From assembly GCA_959347315.1 (NCBI GenBank), contig OY365811.1, positions 35,056,571 to 35,120,570 on the forward strand: 64,000 bases of DNA, given 5' to 3'. The DNA comes from Bimastos eiseni (lineage: Eukaryota > Annelida > Clitellata > Crassiclitellata > Lumbricidae). Positions 20,847-32,339 of the stretch are shown here, piece by piece. The notes below the pieces were generated by a model that made no database searches, had not been told where the DNA came from, and saw only the letters and a list, made by a program, of their open reading frames with translations. Made by a program: the position numbers and the translations under genes. Each line of letters begins with the position of its first letter. Within the stretch, counting starts at the first letter, position 1.

Positions 20847-23800
20847 GTGACCGGCGACATATCGTAAATCATCATTCTAACCGGACTTCGATCTACTATG
20901 TCCTTGAATTCGGATCCTTGAACTGATCGCTGCTTGATCGGTTGGACACGGATGTGCTACGGTTGAGTTCCGGGAACCGGGAAGTAGGAAGAACGGGATC
21001 GATGAGGGGTCAATGGGTTTGCTACTTAGGGTAAAGGATAATTTGATCGAGGGGCTTGGGAAAAGTGGTGGCCTACATCCTTGAGGAAAACTGGGTACAG
21101 TTCCTAGAAAATGGGTTGTGGGTGTTGGAGTTAGAGGGGGGGGGTTTGGTAGAATGAAGGACCTAGAAGCGTTGGTTTTGGAAACTGGACGAAGTAAAGC
21201 ATTGACGTTGGAATTATGTGATTTTTTGAAAATTTGGCAATGGCATTATTGTAGAGCTTATCAGAGGCTTGGAAAGTGCGCATATAGCAAATATTTCAGT
21301 TTGATGGGTTGATGATTGCACAGTACAAGTTGCAGGAAATGAATGTGCATCATGCCAGCTTTTGTGCTCATGTTTTATAACTGAAATATGTTGAAAGTTT
21401 CTCTTTTTTATTTCAATCAAAATGAAGGTGCTGGAGAGGAAGAACTTGCAACACGAACGCTTCAAATCCAGTCGAAGCGTTTCTACCTGGATGTGAAGCA
21501 GAACCAAAGAGGACGATTCATGAAGATAGCTGAAGTATTTCGTTGAATCTTTTTCCTAAATGGTCAGGTTCTGGATCGATCCTGTTGTCTGCTTCTCCTT
21601 TAAGCAATGGCTAAACGATGATAGTATATCATATGCCTGTATATATCGTATCATATCTGAGGATTTATATAGCGCTTATTACAGTACTAGCTATTCAGAT
21701 GCCCTCTCATTGTGACAGCCCCGAGGAAATAACATAGTCTTCAAGTAACGAAGAGATGACAGTGGGAGCCCAATCAGGTCGATCCACATACCGGAGAGGG
21801 CGGGAGGAGACGGAAGACAGAGGTTTTCGCATTAAGTCGCAAAGATATTTAGGGGCTAGACCCTGTTGAGTTCTTAGGACTAAGAGGAGTATTGGATGTG
21901 AGAGGAAATGGGAAGCCAGTGTAGGACATCGGTCATGTAGGTTGTACTGTGTGCGTGTGTGTGCTCGTAAATGTGTACCTTTCGGAACGTTTAAAAGACA
22001 ACATGTAGCATGTCTAAAAGGCTCAGAGGACATTTCATCCTGTGCTGAATTGTTATAGATAATCGAGCATATTTGGAGATAATGTGAAAGGCCGTGATTA
22101 CATTGCTCAACTGTTCCAGTCAGTATTGTGATAGAGAAGTTCTGATGAGAGTGTAGAGAGTAGCTCTAGTTAGTTTTGCTCTTTTGAGCGTATATCAACG
22201 GGTGTTTGGGGCTGTGAGGGGGTTTAACATTTTGGACATAAATAGGTGTTTTTGATTTTTGATAATGTAGCATTGCTTAATGACTTCCAAGTCTCGCATA
22301 TTTAGGTCGGCCATGGGGGTGTGTTAGATACCACTGAGCAACACTGTATAAATGTTTGATTACATTACGTTACAATTACAGTTACAAATAAAGGATACGG
22401 TGTCTATATTGAGAGTGATAATGCAGGATGAAGTTTATAGAATTGAGTTTACCAGAGGCTTAACCTCAAATTCTGTGATTACGATTTTAGCTGCATGTTG
22501 AGCTAAGGGGAATTGCAAGAGGTGATTAAATCCTAGCATAATCCTGATTCATAGGCTAGGCCTAATTTATTTCTGACATATAATGGAAAACAGAGGATGG
22601 ACTGGAGAGGGTAAGAACATTAGAAGGAGATAAATATGTGTGAATTTATGTGTATATAATTTTTTTAAGATGTGAATGGACCTCTCATTGATTTGACTTT
22701 TTATGTTTGTAGCTCCAAAAATTTCGTGTGTTATTATTTTATTGCATCTAACGATCCTTGGAACCTGTAAAACTGTCAGTCCTGTTGCATAGACCTTAAA
22801 CACTAAAACCAAGACCAAGACTGTAAACCTCAGGACCATGACTGTAAACACCAACCCCTTGAAGACCAAGATACTGATAAATCACAGCCTTTTAATTTGT
22901 ACTAAAAGTGTGTGAGGTCTGACAACCTGCCATTGTAATAAAAACATTATTCTTTTATTTATTTTCAAGCCAACAACTCTTAATGAAGACTACAGAGAAA
23001 CGTCCTTCATGCAAAATGTTATTCCAAATGGCTGTTGCATTTTATCAAACAAATTTCCTCATAATTTCTGACCGAGGCCAATTTCGGTGGAGCCTCTTAC
23101 AAATGTGAAACGATGCATTCTACAGTAATTAACAGGAAGTTGAAATGATTGTCCAAGGCTTAAAATGAAAGCCGGGTTCATTTCTGAATCATGCAGAGTC
23201 ACCAGCTAGTTTCTACGAATGCAGAAGTGCCACAAGGACCTTAGTGTGGCCCTGGTTAGTCACTTTTCATATTGACAGTAGAGTCTTGGTCTTGCAAGAC
23301 CAAAGCCAAGACTTTGAGTGTCAAGAACAAGACTTTTGGTCTGAAGACCATGACAAAAACTTTGAAAGCAAACTGGAGACACTCAAGACTAAGACCGGGC
23401 TCTGGTGGACGACAAGACTTGACAGTTTTACAATGGTATGTGTGAATGTTAACAGAAGAAATACTTTAGTGTATGTGTTTCTCTTGCATTCGTGTGTATT
23501 GGCATTTGTAATGTTTTCTTCTGGCATTGATAGGTTGGCGCTGGCGGCAAGAAGAGCCGTCTGTTGCTTGGAATGTCAACAGCCGCCGAATTCCGAGATC
23601 GACTGACGGAATTCAATGACCATTATCTAAGCCTAGGTTTGTTTTGCTTCTGCAGCTGGTATTATTCTATTGCTGCAAGGTGGTCTGTTGGTAGAGCGTT
23701 GGGTTGGTGATTGGACGATTGCAGGTTTGTGCCAGCTGAGCAGACTCTGCTTAATGATCCCAGACAAGTTTTGTGTGTGCACTTGTCTTGTGCCTGAGAG

Positions 23801-26800
23801 TCCAATTTATCGCTCTTGCACTTTCATTGATTCATTCCAAGAATTTACTTTACACACCTTCAGGAAGCTTTCTCAGAAATGCATTTGTATTAAGTGCAAT
23901 AAATATAAATAAATTGTAGTGCAAAAGCTGACTGAGGTTTTTTTAAAGTTAATTTATTTCCTCAAACTTTGGCAGATGTTGGTTGAAGCTAAATCCTGAC
24001 AGTTATTTAACTGAATATCCTAAATATACAATGGAAATTAAAGATTGTTTTTGACTTGATTTTTTACTTTTCTTGTATTAAAACAGCAATTAACTTCACA
24101 GAACCTCTATTCAATCAATCTATTGTTTTATTTGGTTCATTGTGGTATGCTACTTCTTCATTAAGTTCCAATTAGTAGCTGTTAGAAGCTAAGAAGTTAG
24201 AGAAACTGGAAAACAGATTGTAGGAGATAAAATTATAGTTGATGATCAAGAGCAATAATTTAATCAAATAACTGAAGTATTTTATTGAATTTTTTAAATT
24301 TCTTCCTGGAGCTAAAACATAAAACAATTTGAAGTTCCTACTCTTGAGCATGCCATATGAAACTGGTCAAGAGAAAAACAAGGACTTTCTAATTTCTTTT
24401 GGCAAGTATTTGCACATTATTGTAAATGTCTCCTTATAGGCAAGCATGGGAAGGGGTAAAAGCATGGGGAAGGGGTAAAAGCGTGGGGAAGGGGTAAAAG
24501 CGTGGGGAAGGGGTAAAAGCATGGGGAAGGGGTAAAAGCATGGGAAGGGGTAAAAGCATGGGGAAGGGGTAAAGGCATGGGAAGGGGTAAAAGCATGGGG
24601 AAGGGGTAAAAGCATGGGGAAGGGGTAAAAGCATGGGAAGGGGTAAAAGCGTGGGGAAGGGGTAAAAGCATGGGAAGGGGTAAAAGCATGGGAAGGGGTA
24701 AAAGCATGGGGAAGGGGTAAAAGCATGAGGAAGAGGTAAAAGCATGGGAAGGGGTAAAAGCATGAGGAAGGGGTAAAAGCATGGGAAGGGGCAAAAGCAT
24801 GGGAAGGGGTAAAAGCATGGGGAAGGGGTAAAAGCATGGGAAGGGGTAAAAGCATGGGAAGGGGTAAAAGCAAGGGAAGGGGTAAAAACATGGGAAGGGG
24901 TAATGCATGGGAAGGGGTAATGCATGGTGAAGGGGTAAAAGCATGGGGAAGGGGTAAAAGCATGGGAAGGGGTAAAAGCATGGGAATGGGTAAAAGCATG
25001 GGAAAGGGTAAAAGCGTGGGGAAGGGGTAAATGCATGGGGAAGGGGTAAAAGCATGGGGAAGGGGTAAAAGCATGGGAAGGGGTAAAAGCATGGGGAAGG
25101 GGTAAAAGCATGGGAAGGGGTAAAAGCATGGGAAGGGGTAAAAGCAAGGGAAGGGGTAAAAACATGGGAAGGGGTAATGCATGGGAAGGGGTAATGCATG
25201 GGAAGTGGTAAAAGCATGGTGAAGTGGTAAAAGCATGGGGAAGGGGTGAAAGCATAAGAAGGAGTAAAAGCATGTGGATTGGGTGACATTTTCATGATTG
25301 CAAACCCCCTATGTTTTTTCTGTCGGCTGCTAAAAAGTGTCTGTGCAAAATTTGGGAACAATCGCTCGAGTTGATCAAAAGTTTTTTGTGGAACATGCAT
25401 AGTTAGTTTATATTATAGGCAATGTAAAAAGATCTATATACTACCCAAACCTTAAACGTTGCGACAGTGTGCGTTACTGAATTTTATTTTGTTTTCAGGT
25501 CCGCCAAACCAAAGCAATGTAGTTGATGACGGCAAACTGAAGAGCGAGGTTATTGTGAAGGATAACAAAAGATACTATCTTGACCTAAAGGAAAATGCCA
25601 GAGGAAGATTCCTTAGGGTATGCAAGTTCATGTTCACATTTTTTATGTTCCATTTTTAGGTTGTTACCAGATCTTTTCAGTTTCTCAGCTGTTCCATGAC
25701 AATGCTGAACTTCTTTCCTCCGATAATAGATGCAGACTTGGTACATGATAAATTACTTATAGTGTAATGTAATGTAATGTAAATCCACCGTATCACCATG
25801 CTGTCTCCTCAGCTTTTGTTCCTCGAAAATTTCTCAGTGCCCACAAAAGCCACATCAGGGAGACCTGCTTATTCTCCAGCGCTATGCCAAATCAAGTATG
25901 CAATAGCCAATCCTCTCGTTTCCTTTCGGTGGCGGGTCAAAATCCAGGGAGTCAAGCCGAGGAGACAGCATGGTGCTAAGGTGGTAGTCGATGATGAGGG
26001 TGATCATGTGGTGGTACAGAAGTAGAATCTGGGTAGGACACATTGAAGAGTTCGGTTTTTAGTCGTGAATGGAAAGTAGCAGGGGATGGTGCTGCTTTGG
26101 AAGCCATTATTAAAACTACCTTAAAATGAATGGTGTTATAATGAGTATTAATAAGATTATTCTGTAAGGCAGAACAAATTTTAGGATATATAGGTCACTG
26201 ATATTGTATCAGAATTTTTTTTTGGTAAAAGATGTGTCAATACTTCCTACAGTTTTGATCTTGCTTTACATTGTAAGTATGATTATAATCAGAAATTTCT
26301 ATATTGCCTCTTGAAAATGGAACAAATAGATGTGCCATTAACCAGATAAGATACATCCATGATTTTTGAACAAAGTGGTTTTCAATCACTTCTGGAAAGG
26401 AGGTCAAAGGTTGCCATTCCAGAAAGTGGGACTAATACACAAGGGAGCTTTTATGCTTCCTAAGTTCAGGTCGATGGTGGACAACCAGGTCACCTTACTC
26501 TTCACGACCAGAGGATCAAGACAGCTTTAGTTGGTGAGATGAAGCATGTCCTGTCCTATTAGCATGAGCGTCTTCAAGTAAGTGTTTACTGAATTAATAA
26601 GGAGTTCAGCCTGTCTGTCATTTGCCTGTCACATTGTCTGTCACTCTCTGTCTGTCACTCTGTCTGTCTGTCGACAAATTCAGCTGAGCATCACTGTGTC
26701 AACGATGTGTCAATAATCTGTGTCAAATGCAAACAGAAAGATAGTGGAAAGGATGAAGAAGAAAGTGGTTCCTTGGAACAGGATTATTTCAAAGATAAAT

Positions 26801-28251
26801 TTAGAAAAATTTCAATTGTTACAGCGTCTGTAGTTGCATAAAAACAGTTCATTGGGCTTTTGCATAAGGCGCCCATCTGACCAACTATTGTGTGCCATCT
26901 TCCTTTTCAGGTTTCCATGACGATGCCATTATCGAGACAAAGGTCACAAGTCGCTATACCGGCTCAAGGCATGGTCGAAATCAGAGATGCGCTGACAGAC
27001 CTCTTGAATGAATTTGGAACAGAAGATTCAGGTTCATAACAGTACTAATCTGGAGTGTTTTGTCTTACTCACTGCAAAGAGTGCAGTACAGATGGAAATG
27101 TAACCATAGAATAAACATTCTTCTCCTTTGCTATTTTATCACTAACAAAAGTTGTGCCTATAACCTATATAATTGAACAATTTACCTAATAATTTTCAGT
27201 TAATTTTGGATTGTCTTGATTGCTTAGTGCTTCAGAAGCACTTCTCTTCCCGCCAACTGTTGACTCTGGTTGGGAATTATGTCGGTTGGACTCGGCGTGT
27301 GTGCTTGAGAGCCGCCTGCCACTGGTCTCTTCTAGTTACCCGACCAATGTTTGCTAACTGACAAATTTATGATCAGTTCCTAAAGACATTTAACATCTTG
27401 AGGCTAGCGCAGACTGAACCTCTATGCCCTTGTGAGGGTGCACTATCAAATTGAAGTAGTTTTGTATTGTCAACTGACATTAAATTGTATGGTTTTAGGT
27501 TTTAATTAATTCATCATTCTGAGAATCTGTATAGCGTTCTTTCAAGAAACCTACTCAGAAGCGCTCCCAACCCTGCAACAACTAAAGAAAAAAGGCTTGA
27601 GTGACTTATAAAATAAGTTAAGCTGATCAGAATTCAGAAGTAAGGAGTGTAGGCCTAGTGGGAGAACATTCCAGAAGGTAGGCAAACAACTGAGAATGCC
27701 TGGTCTTGTTTAGTAGCCAAGTGAGCGCATGAAACTATAAGTTCACCTCTTGTTGCTGATTGAAACCTGACACACAGTATTGGACACCGAGCGACAGAGA
27801 TTACATAAGTAGGATGGAGCAAAACCAAGAGGGCAGCAAAAGACCATTGAGACACAGGCAGATAATGCAGCAGAGGATTACAGTGATTGAGGAGCATTTA
27901 GGACCAATAAGCCGAACACAGGATTCGATCAATTCATTCACCGCAGGACCCCAAGGGGAAGGCCAACAAGTGTCGAGCACCAGGCAACATAGCTCAGCTA
28001 CCTCTGGACGTCCTTTCCGCTCTTTGGACCGTTATGATCCTCTCGGTCTGCCACAGCTCAGCATCGTGACTAGACCTCTGTTCTGTTGGCCCTTTGCTCT
28101 GCTCAGATCCTCCCTGAAATTACTTTTCCTCTCATGGCTCGTGACATGAGTGTTGTCCTTGACAGGGAAGTTAGTTTCTTCCAACATGCAAACTTAGTCA
28201 ATCCTTAGTTCAAAGTGGTATCTCGCTCTCTGTCTCTGTCTGTCTGTCTCT

Positions 28252-28284
<33 letters not shown>

Positions 28285-29651
28285 ATTTATGTGTTCATGC
28301 CTTCATCACTAGTCAAATTGCTCACTGTCCCTCGATAGGCTGTATGGGAAGATCACGTAGGTAGCATTCACACTCAAAAGCCTCTGCTACATTGCAGCTA
28401 CTGTATCGGATGAATAGGAGTGAATGCATCAAGTGTCAGGTGTCAATCCATTTTTATTTTCAGGAAGCTTCACCCAAAAGCGCTTTGTAGGTAAGAAGGA
28501 GGAGAATTTTGAACCAGGCAGTTGGGGAAAGAGCCAATGAAAAACAATACCTTTAGGTGTGTTGTTGATAATTGGGCATTGAGAAAGGTAAGGATGTGTT
28601 TACTCAGCAGTCGACTTAACTTAGCCTTGCCTCGTTTGTATTTTAGAAACGGCCAGAGACGTTCCTGAGGCTCAGTCTCTTAGAGTGGAGAATAAAATGT
28701 TCTATTTTGACGTTGGACAAAACAGACGAGGAACGTACATGCGCGTTTCAGAGGTAGGAACGTTCTTATTCATTGATTTGATTAATTAATCAATTACCTT
28801 AGTTAATGCCATGCATTGGTAAAAGTTTGCTGATTGGTGTGAGAGAGAGGTGAGATGAAAGTGAAACTGCATCCCCTTAGAGGATTGCCTACACCAACCC
28901 AAGGTGTGTTTTTTGGCAAGGCATGTGTAGTGAATATCATTGCCAAAACCCCTTCGAGGTAAGCAACTGACTATAAGAATGGCTGCTGAGGGTGCGTGCC
29001 ATCATAGATGTAAATAAAAGAAGGTCCTCTTAGGGACATTTCTTTTGGATAAAGTCATCCCTCACAATTAGAAATTTAGACGTGTAAAATTCAGAGCAAG
29101 TATAATGACTTTTCTATACATTTGATGAATTAGGAAGATACACTAATTGCTTATGTCCTCTTGATTGTCTGTGATCATCGAGCAAGGGTCTTTTAGCTGA
29201 GCCACGATGCAGAACTGTTGCAGGAAAGGAAACGACTGCTGCTCTCTCTTTGTCGCTTAAATTCTCTTCCTTCAAAGAGTAGCTCAAAACTCAATACATC
29301 AGTATTTCTCCTTGGTTTTCAACAGCAATAGATTGAAGCCAATGCATTTTGAATTTCTACAGGCCTGAGAGGTGGAGTCTAAATTATCCTTTCATCAATA
29401 AAATAAATATCAGTAAATAAATCAAACTAATTGTTTTCAGCTTTACTTCTAACTTGTATCTTCTCTGTGCTTAACTATGTCTAAATGACATTTATGATCA
29501 GGTGAGGTCAAGTTTCCGAACTGCAATAACCATTCCGGAACATTCCTGGGAGAGGTTTCGCGACATGATGTCGCACTTCATTGATCGCGAAAGTATTACA
29601 TCGTCAACTTCCATTCGAGATGGAGGAGGTGCGGCAGGCAGCAGCAGCTAG
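20786..29651 (+). CDS. PURA: Transcriptional activator protein Pur-alpha (complete, 7 exons)
   Basis: Exons: 20786-20846, 21428-21534, 23534-23636, 25499-25617, 26911-27031, 28647-28753, 29502-29651. They give 255 residues plus stop, with all junction phases consistent. Pur-alpha binds purine-rich single-stranded DNA and RNA and acts in transcription, replication and mRNA transport. Three PUR repeats are seen: I (about 24-90, with [15 protein letters not shown]), II (about 101-170, with [17 protein letters not shown]) and III (about 178-246, with [19 protein letters not shown]). Repeats I and II form the nucleic-acid-binding unit and III mediates dimerisation in the family. The N-terminus is short and lacks the long glycine tract of vertebrate PURA. 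Each repeat is coded by two exons, split in phase 0, with phase-1 introns between repeats. Confidence 0.93.
21428..21534 (+). CDS. PURA: PUR-alpha exon 2: first half of PUR repeat I
   Basis: The acceptor ends AATGAAG at 21427; the donor is GCTGAA|GTATTT. The exon codes for [20 protein letters not shown] and the following [13 protein letters not shown]. Confidence 0.9.
21707..22033 (-). pseudogene. LINE remnant (L2/CR1-like C-terminus)
   Basis: The 108-codon minus frame contains [20 protein letters not shown]. The pattern LLL-x-x-x-x-x-GLAP-x-YL-x-DL is typical of the C-terminal end of L2/CR1-type retrotransposon proteins. It lies in PUR-alpha intron 2, antisense to the gene, and is not a host gene. 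Confidence 0.5.
22790..23400. repeat. Degenerate GTCTTGGTC-rich segments
   Basis: CCAAGACCAAGAC units at 22805-22870 and GTCTTGGTCTTG units at 23284-23345 are in opposite orientations. They resemble the subunits of the foldback element at 6248-8149 and may be a decayed related copy. Complementarity of the arms is weak. Confidence 0.35.
23534..23636 (+). CDS. PURA: PUR-alpha exon 3: second half of PUR repeat I
   Basis: The acceptor ends TTGATAG; the donor is CTAG|GTTTGT in phase 1. It codes for [14 protein letters not shown] and [16 protein letters not shown]. Confidence 0.92.
23675..23737 (+). repeat. tRNA-like SINE head
   Basis: AAGGTGGTCTGTTGGTAGAGCG resembles a tRNA 5' half and A box, and GCAGGTTTGTGCC resembles a decayed B box. 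It lies in PUR-alpha intron 3. Confidence 0.4.
24437..25270. repeat. 19/20-bp minisatellite
   Basis: About 42 tandem copies of AAAGCATGGGGAAGGGGTA and its one-base-shorter form lie in PUR-alpha intron 3. A distinctive run of variants (containing gcaaggg, aaacatggg and aatgcatggg) occurs twice, near 24866-24930 and 25140-25205. This indicates duplication of a block of about 274 bp. The Pro/Phe/Leu-rich frames across it are artefacts. Confidence 0.92.
25499..25617 (+). CDS. PURA: PUR-alpha exon 4: linker and first half of PUR repeat II
   Basis: The acceptor is TTTTCAG and the donor CTTAGG|GTATGC. It codes for a [13 protein letters not shown] linker, then [17 protein letters not shown]. Confidence 0.92.
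25765..25985 (-). repeat. Dispersed repeat with (AATGT)n end
   Basis: Same family as 6500-6672 and 38152-38240. It starts with AATGTAATGTAATGTAAATCC-like sequence and runs through GTGCCCACAAAAGCCACATC to CAAGCCGAGGAGAC. This is the longest copy in the window and lies in PUR-alpha intron 4. Confidence 0.65.
26911..27031 (+). CDS. PURA: PUR-alpha exon 5: second half of PUR repeat II
   Basis: The acceptor is CCTTTTCAG and the donor TTCAG|GTTCAT in phase 1. It codes for [20 protein letters not shown] and then [16 protein letters not shown]. Confidence 0.92.
27521..27850 (+). repeat. Dispersed SINE/LINE 3'-type repeat
   Basis: It opens with CTGTATAGCGTTCTTTCAAG, then CTACTCAGAAGCGCTCCC, and continues through GGGAGAACATTCCAGAAGG. 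The TATAGCGC/ACTCAGAGGCGCT core is shared with many short copies in the window (42521, 47965-48015, 63816). It lies in PUR-alpha intron 5. Confidence 0.5.
28216..28284. repeat. TCTG/TC microsatellite
   Basis: CTCTGTCTGTCTGTC followed by a (TC)n run in PUR-alpha intron 5. Confidence 0.85.
28647..28753 (+). CDS. PURA: PUR-alpha exon 6: first half of PUR repeat III
   Basis: The acceptor ends TTTTAG and the donor is TCAGAG|GTAGGA. It codes for [20 protein letters not shown] and then [14 protein letters not shown]. Confidence 0.92.
29502..29651 (+). CDS. PURA: PUR-alpha exon 7: second half of PUR repeat III and C-terminus
   Basis: The acceptor ends ATGATCAG; the stop is TAG at 29649-29651. It codes for [20 protein letters not shown] and a short Ser/Gly tail. 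Confidence 0.92.
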   Translation: MRSSFRTAITIPEHSWERFRDMMSHFIDRESITSSTSIRDGGGAAGSSS

Positions 29652-29865
29652 GTGACCTTTGAGTCAGGGTGACCTTCGAGTCAGGGTGACCTTCGAGTCA
29701 TGGTCAGCAGCAGACTCGCCAATGTATGGACCTTTTAACGTAGCATTTGTTTCCGGTGGAACTGGTCGTAGCTTGTGGACAAATTCTAGATTAGGTCAGA
29801 GGTCAGGGCAGAGAGCTTGCAGCAAGTCTAACGCTGATCGAATGTTGAACAGTGAGGCTGAGCTT

Positions 29866-30530
29866 TGTTGTTGTTGTTGTTGTGGATGATGATGATGAGG
29901 ATTATGATGATGATGATGATGATATGTTTATGTTGTTAATGCTTGAACCCAGTGACTGTGATGGAAGTGACTGATGTGCTGCTTTCTGAAAGATGAATGT
30001 GATTTCTCTTATAGTTATGATGATTTTTGTAACTGGCGATGATGATGATGAGGATGATGATGATGATGATAAGGATGATGATGATGAGGATGATGATGAT
30101 GATGATGATGATGAGGAGGATGGTGAGGGTGGTGGTGATGGTGGTGGTGATGGTGGTGGTGATGGTGGTGGTGATGACGTTTGGGTGATTATGACGTTGT
30201 GGCAATGATGATTGTGATGAAACTGATGCAGAATAATTGAAGACAACCACATTGATGCTTGACGATTGTATCGTTTACATGGTAATAAGTTGAAATGATG
30301 ACTGATTACAGATGATGTTTGCAATGATGTCTGTTGTATAGAGACTAGTGATGATGATAATGATGATAATGACGATAATGATGACGACAACGATGATGAT
30401 GATGATATTGATGATGACAACGTTGATGATTATGATGATGATGATAATGATGATGACAATGATGATAATGATGAGCGTGATGATAATGATGATGATGACG
30501 ACGACGATGATGATGATGTTGTCCATTTTG
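29866..30530. repeat. GAT/GGT-rich microsatellite region
   Basis: Long runs of GATGATGAT, GGTGGTGAT and GATGATAAT. The Asp-rich, Ser-rich and Ile-rich frames on both strands are repeat artefacts. It lies just after the PUR-alpha stop, probably in its 3' UTR. Confidence 0.85.
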
Positions 30531-31077
30531 CACTGACTTCCTGTTGTCTGTTGACCTATTAACCTCTACAGTCAGCTCTATTTATTTTTGCCTAACTAGT
30601 ACAAGTTCGAGCGGGTTTCAACAATGCTTTTGCCATGATGACTTTATTTATACAGAATGCATGCTTCTGAAACTGTCATGATATCATCACGCCGCTACAG
30701 TATATGATTTAATATGCTCTTAAGGTGTTAAGGCATATTCTTATCCTGCAGATAGTAACCGTTTTATTTTTTTCATTTTATTCTGTATTACTCTGAAGGT
30801 AGTTGGACAGCAGTTTAGAAATGTTAGAATATCATTATTTTAATCATCAGGTTATACAAGGTATTTAGTGAAAATGGTTTAGCATAGAAAGGCGTCTAGC
30901 TTATTTTATGTTCTGGTTGTAGACTAAAGCTTATGATTCAGTTGATTATGTTAAATTTTTGGCAAAATGAGGCGCTACGAAATATAACAATTACACTGTG
31001 TTTCATAAAAACTGGCTATTGATTTTGAGTCTTGTAGTCTTTGCAGTGTTAGAAATGTTGCTGTTCATGACGAGAAT

Positions 31078-31232
31078 TGATCATGATACCAATTAATTAC
31101 TCATGGTATCAATTACCCATGATAACAATTACCCATGATAACAATTGATGCCAATTACTCATGATAACAGTTATCCATTATGATGGCATGGTAACAAGTT
31201 AATGTACTCATGATAACAATTGATATAAAAAA
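31078..31232. repeat. CATGATAACAATTAC-type tandem repeat
   Basis: About eight degenerate units of roughly 19 bp with consensus ACCCATGATAACAATT. Confidence 0.8.
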
Positions 31233-31504
31233 AATGGAGTCATTGAAGTGTTAATAGCAGCTCAGACCGCCAGGATCAATGAGTATTGGGCTGTGAGTCG
31301 CTATGCACATGGTAAAAAAGAAAGATAAGGCCTAGATCATTGGGTTGGGCTGGGTTTGGGTGAATGGTAACACTCCAGCTGGGAGTGCTCCTAAGTAGGT
31401 TCCTGAAGGGGTGCTATATAAAAGTTCAGAATAAATGAATGAGCATCAAGAGCAGATGATCTGCATGAGTGTGGGATCAGCGTGTAGGACATTGGCCCCC
31501 TTTG

Positions 31505-32259
31505 ACATAAGCCCCCCTAGACAAAAGCCCCCTAGACAAAAGCCCCCTAGACAAAAGCCCCCTAGACAAAAGCCCCTTAGACAAAAGCCCCCTAGACAAA
31601 AGCCCCCTAGACAAAAGGCCCCTAGACAAAAGCCCCCTAGACAAAAGGCCCCTAGACAAAAGCCCCCTAGACAAAAGCCCCCTAGACAAAAGCCCCCTAG
31701 ACAAAAGCCCCCTAGACAAAAGGCCCCTAGACAAAAGCCCCCTAGACAAAAGCCCCCTAGACAAAAGGCCCCTAGACAAAAACCCCCTAGACAAAAGGCC
31801 CCTAGACAAAAGCCCCCTAGACAAAAGCCCCCTAGACAAAAGCCCCCTAGACAAAAGCCCCCTAGACAAAAGGCCCCTAGACAAAAGCCCCCTAGACAAA
31901 AGCCCCCTAGACAAAAGGCCCCTAGACAAAAGCCCCCTAGACAAAAGGCCCCTAGACAAAAGCCCCCTAGACAAAAGCCCCCTAGACAAAAGCCCCCTAG
32001 ACAAAAGCCCCCTAGACAAAAGCCCCCTAGACAAAAGGCCCCTGGACAAAAGCCCCCTAGACAAAAGCCCCCTAGACAAAAGGCCCCTAGACAAAAGCCC
32101 CCTAGACAAAAGGCCCCTAGACAAAAGCCCCCTAGACAAAAGCCCCCTAGACAAAAGCCCCCTAGACAAAAGCCCCCTAGACAAAAGCCCCCTAGACAAA
32201 AGCCCCCTAGACAAAAGGCCCCTAGACAAAAGCCCCCTAGACAAAAGCCCCCTAGGACA
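31505..32259. repeat. 15-bp minisatellite with higher-order structure
   Basis: About 50 tandem copies of CCTAGACAAAAGCCC, with a second monomer type ending AAAGGCC. The two types alternate in a ten-monomer (150-bp) pattern repeated about four times. Since 15 is divisible by three, several frames stay open across the array on both strands. The encoded PPRQK and FCLGG repeats are not considered genes. Confidence 0.93.
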
Positions 32260-32339
32260 GCCCCGGATTTTTCACAGAACATAATTTCCCCCCCACCGTC
32301 CCACCCGGACAGAAGCCCCCTCTGTGTAATGGCATAACG

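Larger units (their letters stand above)
29652..31440 (+). other. Probable PUR-alpha 3' UTR and flank
   Basis: A GAT/GGT microsatellite block fills 29866-30530. Beyond it, 30530-31078 is AT-rich with no recognisable gene. An AATAAA lies at about 31430, but near a dispersed-repeat motif, so the true 3' end is uncertain. Confidence 0.35.

Noticed and set aside
24367..25400. Minus-strand frames of 279-327 codons rich in Pro, Phe and Leu
   Set aside because: Products of the 19/20-bp intronic minisatellite.
29902..30536. Ser-, Asp-, Ile- and His-rich frames after the PUR-alpha stop
   Set aside because: Translations of GAT/GGT microsatellites in opposite frames.
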